Of a DNA stretch of 64,000 nucleotides, positions 61,001 to 64,000 are shown one piece after another. Origin of the DNA: Diogma glabrata (taxonomy: Eukaryota; Arthropoda; Insecta; Diptera; Cylindrotomidae); NCBI GenBank assembly GCA_963693315.1, contig OY856187.1, forward strand, positions 112,011,746 to 112,075,745, written 5' to 3'. Every line of letters begins with the position of its first letter. The stretch's first letter is position 1. Both the position numbers and the translations under genes were made by a program. The notes beneath the pieces are model-generated. The model made no database searches. It was not told the origin of the DNA and worked only from the letters and a program-made list of their open reading frames with translations.

Positions 61001-62950
61001 CTTTTATTTTATTATGATGATATCTAGCAAAACTAAATGTTTTCTGATTTATTCATGAATTTTGACAGAGTTATCAACAGAGCGAAAGAAATTAAATATT
61101 TTTTCAGTTTACCGAATATCGATATTGTGATCCTTAGTGCAGAGATTATGGAAAATTCACAACAAAATTTAAGATAAAAGGTTTAAATTTTAACGACAAA
61201 AACGCGTTGAAATAAAATAAAATTTTGAACTTTTCTCTTTTAAAACCAATTATTCACTCATTTTAATACTTAAACAGTAAAAACGCCTTCCTTCCAACTC
61301 TTCGACTTTTTAAATGTAGGGACGAATGAGATTATATTATAGCATAGATTAATCAAGTCGTTTGAAAACAAAAACATACAAGTTTTAATTTGTTTTGTAT
61401 AATTTAATGTTTATTACAAAGGTTTTTCCGTACTGTCAACAACATTCCTTATCCATAAAATATTAGAGTAATATTCAAGCAATTCCCTATTCCAAATCTC
61501 ATCATAAAAAAATAAAACGTTTTTCATTCTTCAATTCTCGTTTATAATATTAAATTAATAAAATTCATAAAAAATACAAAAATAAAAGTAATCCCTAAAC
61601 ATTCATTTAAAAAGGACAAGAGTTTGCTAATTCCTTTAAATATTTAAAAGAAATTTTAGCTAATAAAAATATTTTTTATGAATTATTTTTATTATTATTG
61701 TTTTTTAACAAAATAGAATATGACATCATAAAGGCGTCCTGAGTTGTCTTGTATTTAATTTAAAATTAGAACATGCACTACACCCTCACTAAACATTTCC
61801 TACTTTTTAAATTCTACAGCAATTATATCAAAGAAAAACGTTTTTAAAAATAATATTGGAAACAATAGAGTTTGAATTAAGGAGACCTCCTGTTAGGGGT
61901 TGGATAAACAACACAACAATCATGTTCGTTTAATTGGTTTGTTGTTGTTTTTTTCGGTTCGTTTGATATGAAAATTTGATAAATACTTATTAAGGATTTT
62001 AATTGAAAAATCTTATCATGGAAATGTGTAGAAATTTTGCAAAATTTTTTACCATTGTAAACTTATTAAAGAAGCAAAATTTTGTTTATTTGGGTTTCAA
62101 GCTATGTTCTTAAGATCAAAACAAAAATTCGTAGATAAAAAACCATCAATTAGCATCTGCTAAAATGGTAACAATATAATTATATTATTCCAGGACATAA
62201 AATAATATGTTAGAATATCAAACTTACACAGAATTGAATAAAAAACATAAAGGACATAGAACAAATAACAATAATAATGAAAAAGAAAAGAAAATTATTT
62301 CAACAATATACTCCTTCCGGCTTTTTTATTTGTTTGTATTTTTGCTATATTTTATGTACAAAACCATTTTTCATATTCTTCGTTTTTTGCTTCTATATCG
62401 AACATTAATAAACGAAAATTTTTCTTTGACAAAATTGAGGAAATATTAAAAACGGAAAGCTAAAAGAACACAATTTCATGAAAAGGTACTCCAGGGCATC
62501 TTTGTACGGCCTTGTATTTTTGATAAGAGAAATAATTTTTAAGTAATTTATTCACAAATTTTCCCAAAAAGAAACTTCGACAGCCTAATAACTTTACGCT
62601 TTATTTTAACTTTCCTTATTTGTAGCGCCTGTTTAAAAATCCCTATAAGCTAATTGTTTTGAGGTCGTTCAACGCATTAGCATCCAGTTTATCTTTTCCA
62701 TGACCTTTTTTCGACTTACTTATCAATGTGAATATTTGTTATCTTTATGAATTTTTCTTAACCTCCCTTGAGACATTTTATCAAATTATTGACTTGGCAA
62801 TATATCTGTAATTTCAATCAGTCCAATTTATGCAGCATCCATCACACTAAATTCAACGACGATGGACACATATATCATGCAACACGATTATTGACAAAAT
62901 ATTGTTATTATTTAATGACAGACATATTATTGCTCAATCCTATTTTATTT
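61000..62950. other. AT-rich spacer, no gene seen
   Basis: Short frames (for example 62207-62449 and 62768-63019) show no motif, and the second runs into the hairpin at 62960. Confidence 0.5.
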
Positions 62951-62959
62951 TCAAATGTA

Positions 62960-63088
62960 AAGCAGGCTACAGACCTTCAATCGATTTGTCAATCAATTCG
63001 AAAACGAAATAAAATTTAGTGTAAAAATCCCCTAAATTATATTTCGTGTATTTTCGTTTTCAATTGATTGAAGGTCGGTAGCCTGCTT
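62960..63088. mobile_element. Hairpin MITE, 129 bp
   Basis: AAGCAGGCTAC plus AGACCTTCAATCGATT at the left is matched inverted by AATTGATTGAAGGTCGGTAG plus CCTGCTT at the right. Complementarity continues through CGAAAACGAAAT-AAAATTTAG to a loop of about 13 bases. The long near-continuous stem could also give a small-RNA-producing hairpin if transcribed. Confidence 0.85.
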
Positions 63089-63089
63089 A

Positions 63090-64000
63090 AGAACCATAAT
63101 GAGATACGTTCTCAATTCGAAGCTTATAACTCACCAAGGGTTTTCCTTTAAACAGTTGCTGTCCAAAATATCATATAAATACAGAGTGCTTGGTAACTAC
63201 TTACTTCAGTTTGGAAAAAGATTTTATTTTTCATTTACTATAGCTTAGAAATTTGTCACGAATAACTCAACTCATGAGTATACAAAAACCTAAACCAACG
63301 GGTCCACATATTTTTCAATTAATTTTGTTTTTTGCTTAGATTTCCAGCAAAAAACAAAATTTAACTTTGCTTTACAATATTTCCTTAATTTTATTTTACA
63401 ATAAGGAACACTTCAAGTTTTTTCCACACCGAGAGGTAACACTTATTCTAAATATATTCAAAAAAAAAGATACTACCAAATCGAATCAATTTTTACACAA
63501 CTTAATAAAAATGATTCGATCAAATTTAAGTTTATTATATAAAAAAACTTTAACTCATCATAGATCAAAAATTTTTATTTGGTTTTATTACTTTAAACGC
63601 TTTTAAGTTTCGAATGAACACGATTGAAGATCTAAACTTAATTAAAAATTGAAACGAAATTCCTATATATCTTGGTTACCAAAACAGTACAAAAATAAAA
63701 TTTCTGGCTCATCCTTTTCATCTTTGAGCATATGTTTCATTTAGCGAGCCAATAAAAAAAACCAAAGAGCAAAACCCACATTACAAATTTACGTGGTATC
63801 TACAATAAAATAAAATGCAACATTTCATAATGCAAGACATGAGAAACAAATCTACTACACTTGTCGCATATGAAAATGAAATAGAAGACACAAAAACAAA
63901 CTTAACAGGAAACACAATTTAATACCAATAAATATTTAGAGAGTAAAACAAATGATTATATATAAAAAGATTGATTTCAATTGTCTCTTATTTCTACTTC
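63090..64000. other. AT-rich spacer, no gene seen
   Basis: Nothing recognisable; reading frames are of biased composition. Confidence 0.5.

Overview
This window looks like AT-rich nuclear DNA from an arthropod, most likely an insect. No intact host gene is recognisable. It has long A/T runs, degenerate non-LTR retrotransposons, a Helitron, foldback elements and tRNA-derived repeats, and no operon-like structure or closely packed reading frames. Insect is an inference from the mix of elements (LOA/R1-like LINEs, an RTE-like LINE, a Myb/SANT-like domain, DINE-like repeats); I cannot name the species.

Layout. 1-14 kb: AT-rich spacer with a 9/18-bp minisatellite (3.15-3.30 kb), a 0.93-kb foldback element (4.5-5.45 kb), a tRNA-derived SINE (6.06 kb), a Helentron/DINE-like non-autonomous element (6.55-7.63 kb), a CRE/E-box cluster (8.3 kb) and a tandem repeat built around a perfect palindrome (12.35-13.05 kb). 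14-25 kb: a transposon nest. An antisense LOA/R1-like LINE (14.1-16.06 kb) abuts fragments of an RTE-like LINE (16.13-16.56 and 17.91-18.2 kb) split by a 1.2-kb dispersed repeat (family A). A longer RTE-like copy follows (20.46-22.78 kb), then an antisense Myb/SANT-like pseudogene (22.8-23.42 kb), a coding-length minisatellite and the second family A copy. 25-34 kb: tRNA-like sequences, a 1.46-kb repeat present twice in tandem (family B, 29.3-32.2 kb) and a second DINE-like element with an expanded array of about 141-bp units (32.25-33.85 kb).

34-64 kb: AT-rich spacer, a hairpin MITE (38.68-38.90 kb), a short-TIR MITE (39.25-39.46 kb), then a Helitron helicase pseudogene (39.49-42.38 kb) whose Rep nuclease region is missing, ending near a 3' hairpin at 42.61 kb. 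Further on are a LINE endonuclease scrap (45.5 kb), a nested foldback (49.38-50.22 kb), a small hairpin element (51.73 kb), a second antisense LOA-like LINE (55.0-57.6 kb), a diverged repeat family with a pure C-run (58.5-60.0 kb), an antisense gypsy-like integrase remnant (60.74-61.0 kb) and a 129-bp hairpin (62.96-63.09 kb).

All coding traces belong to mobile elements or to one domesticable DNA-binding domain, and all carry stops, frameshifts, deletions or lost catalytic residues. The window therefore reads as an intergenic or intronic graveyard of transposons. Its most informative signals are the structures of the non-autonomous elements and the nesting order.
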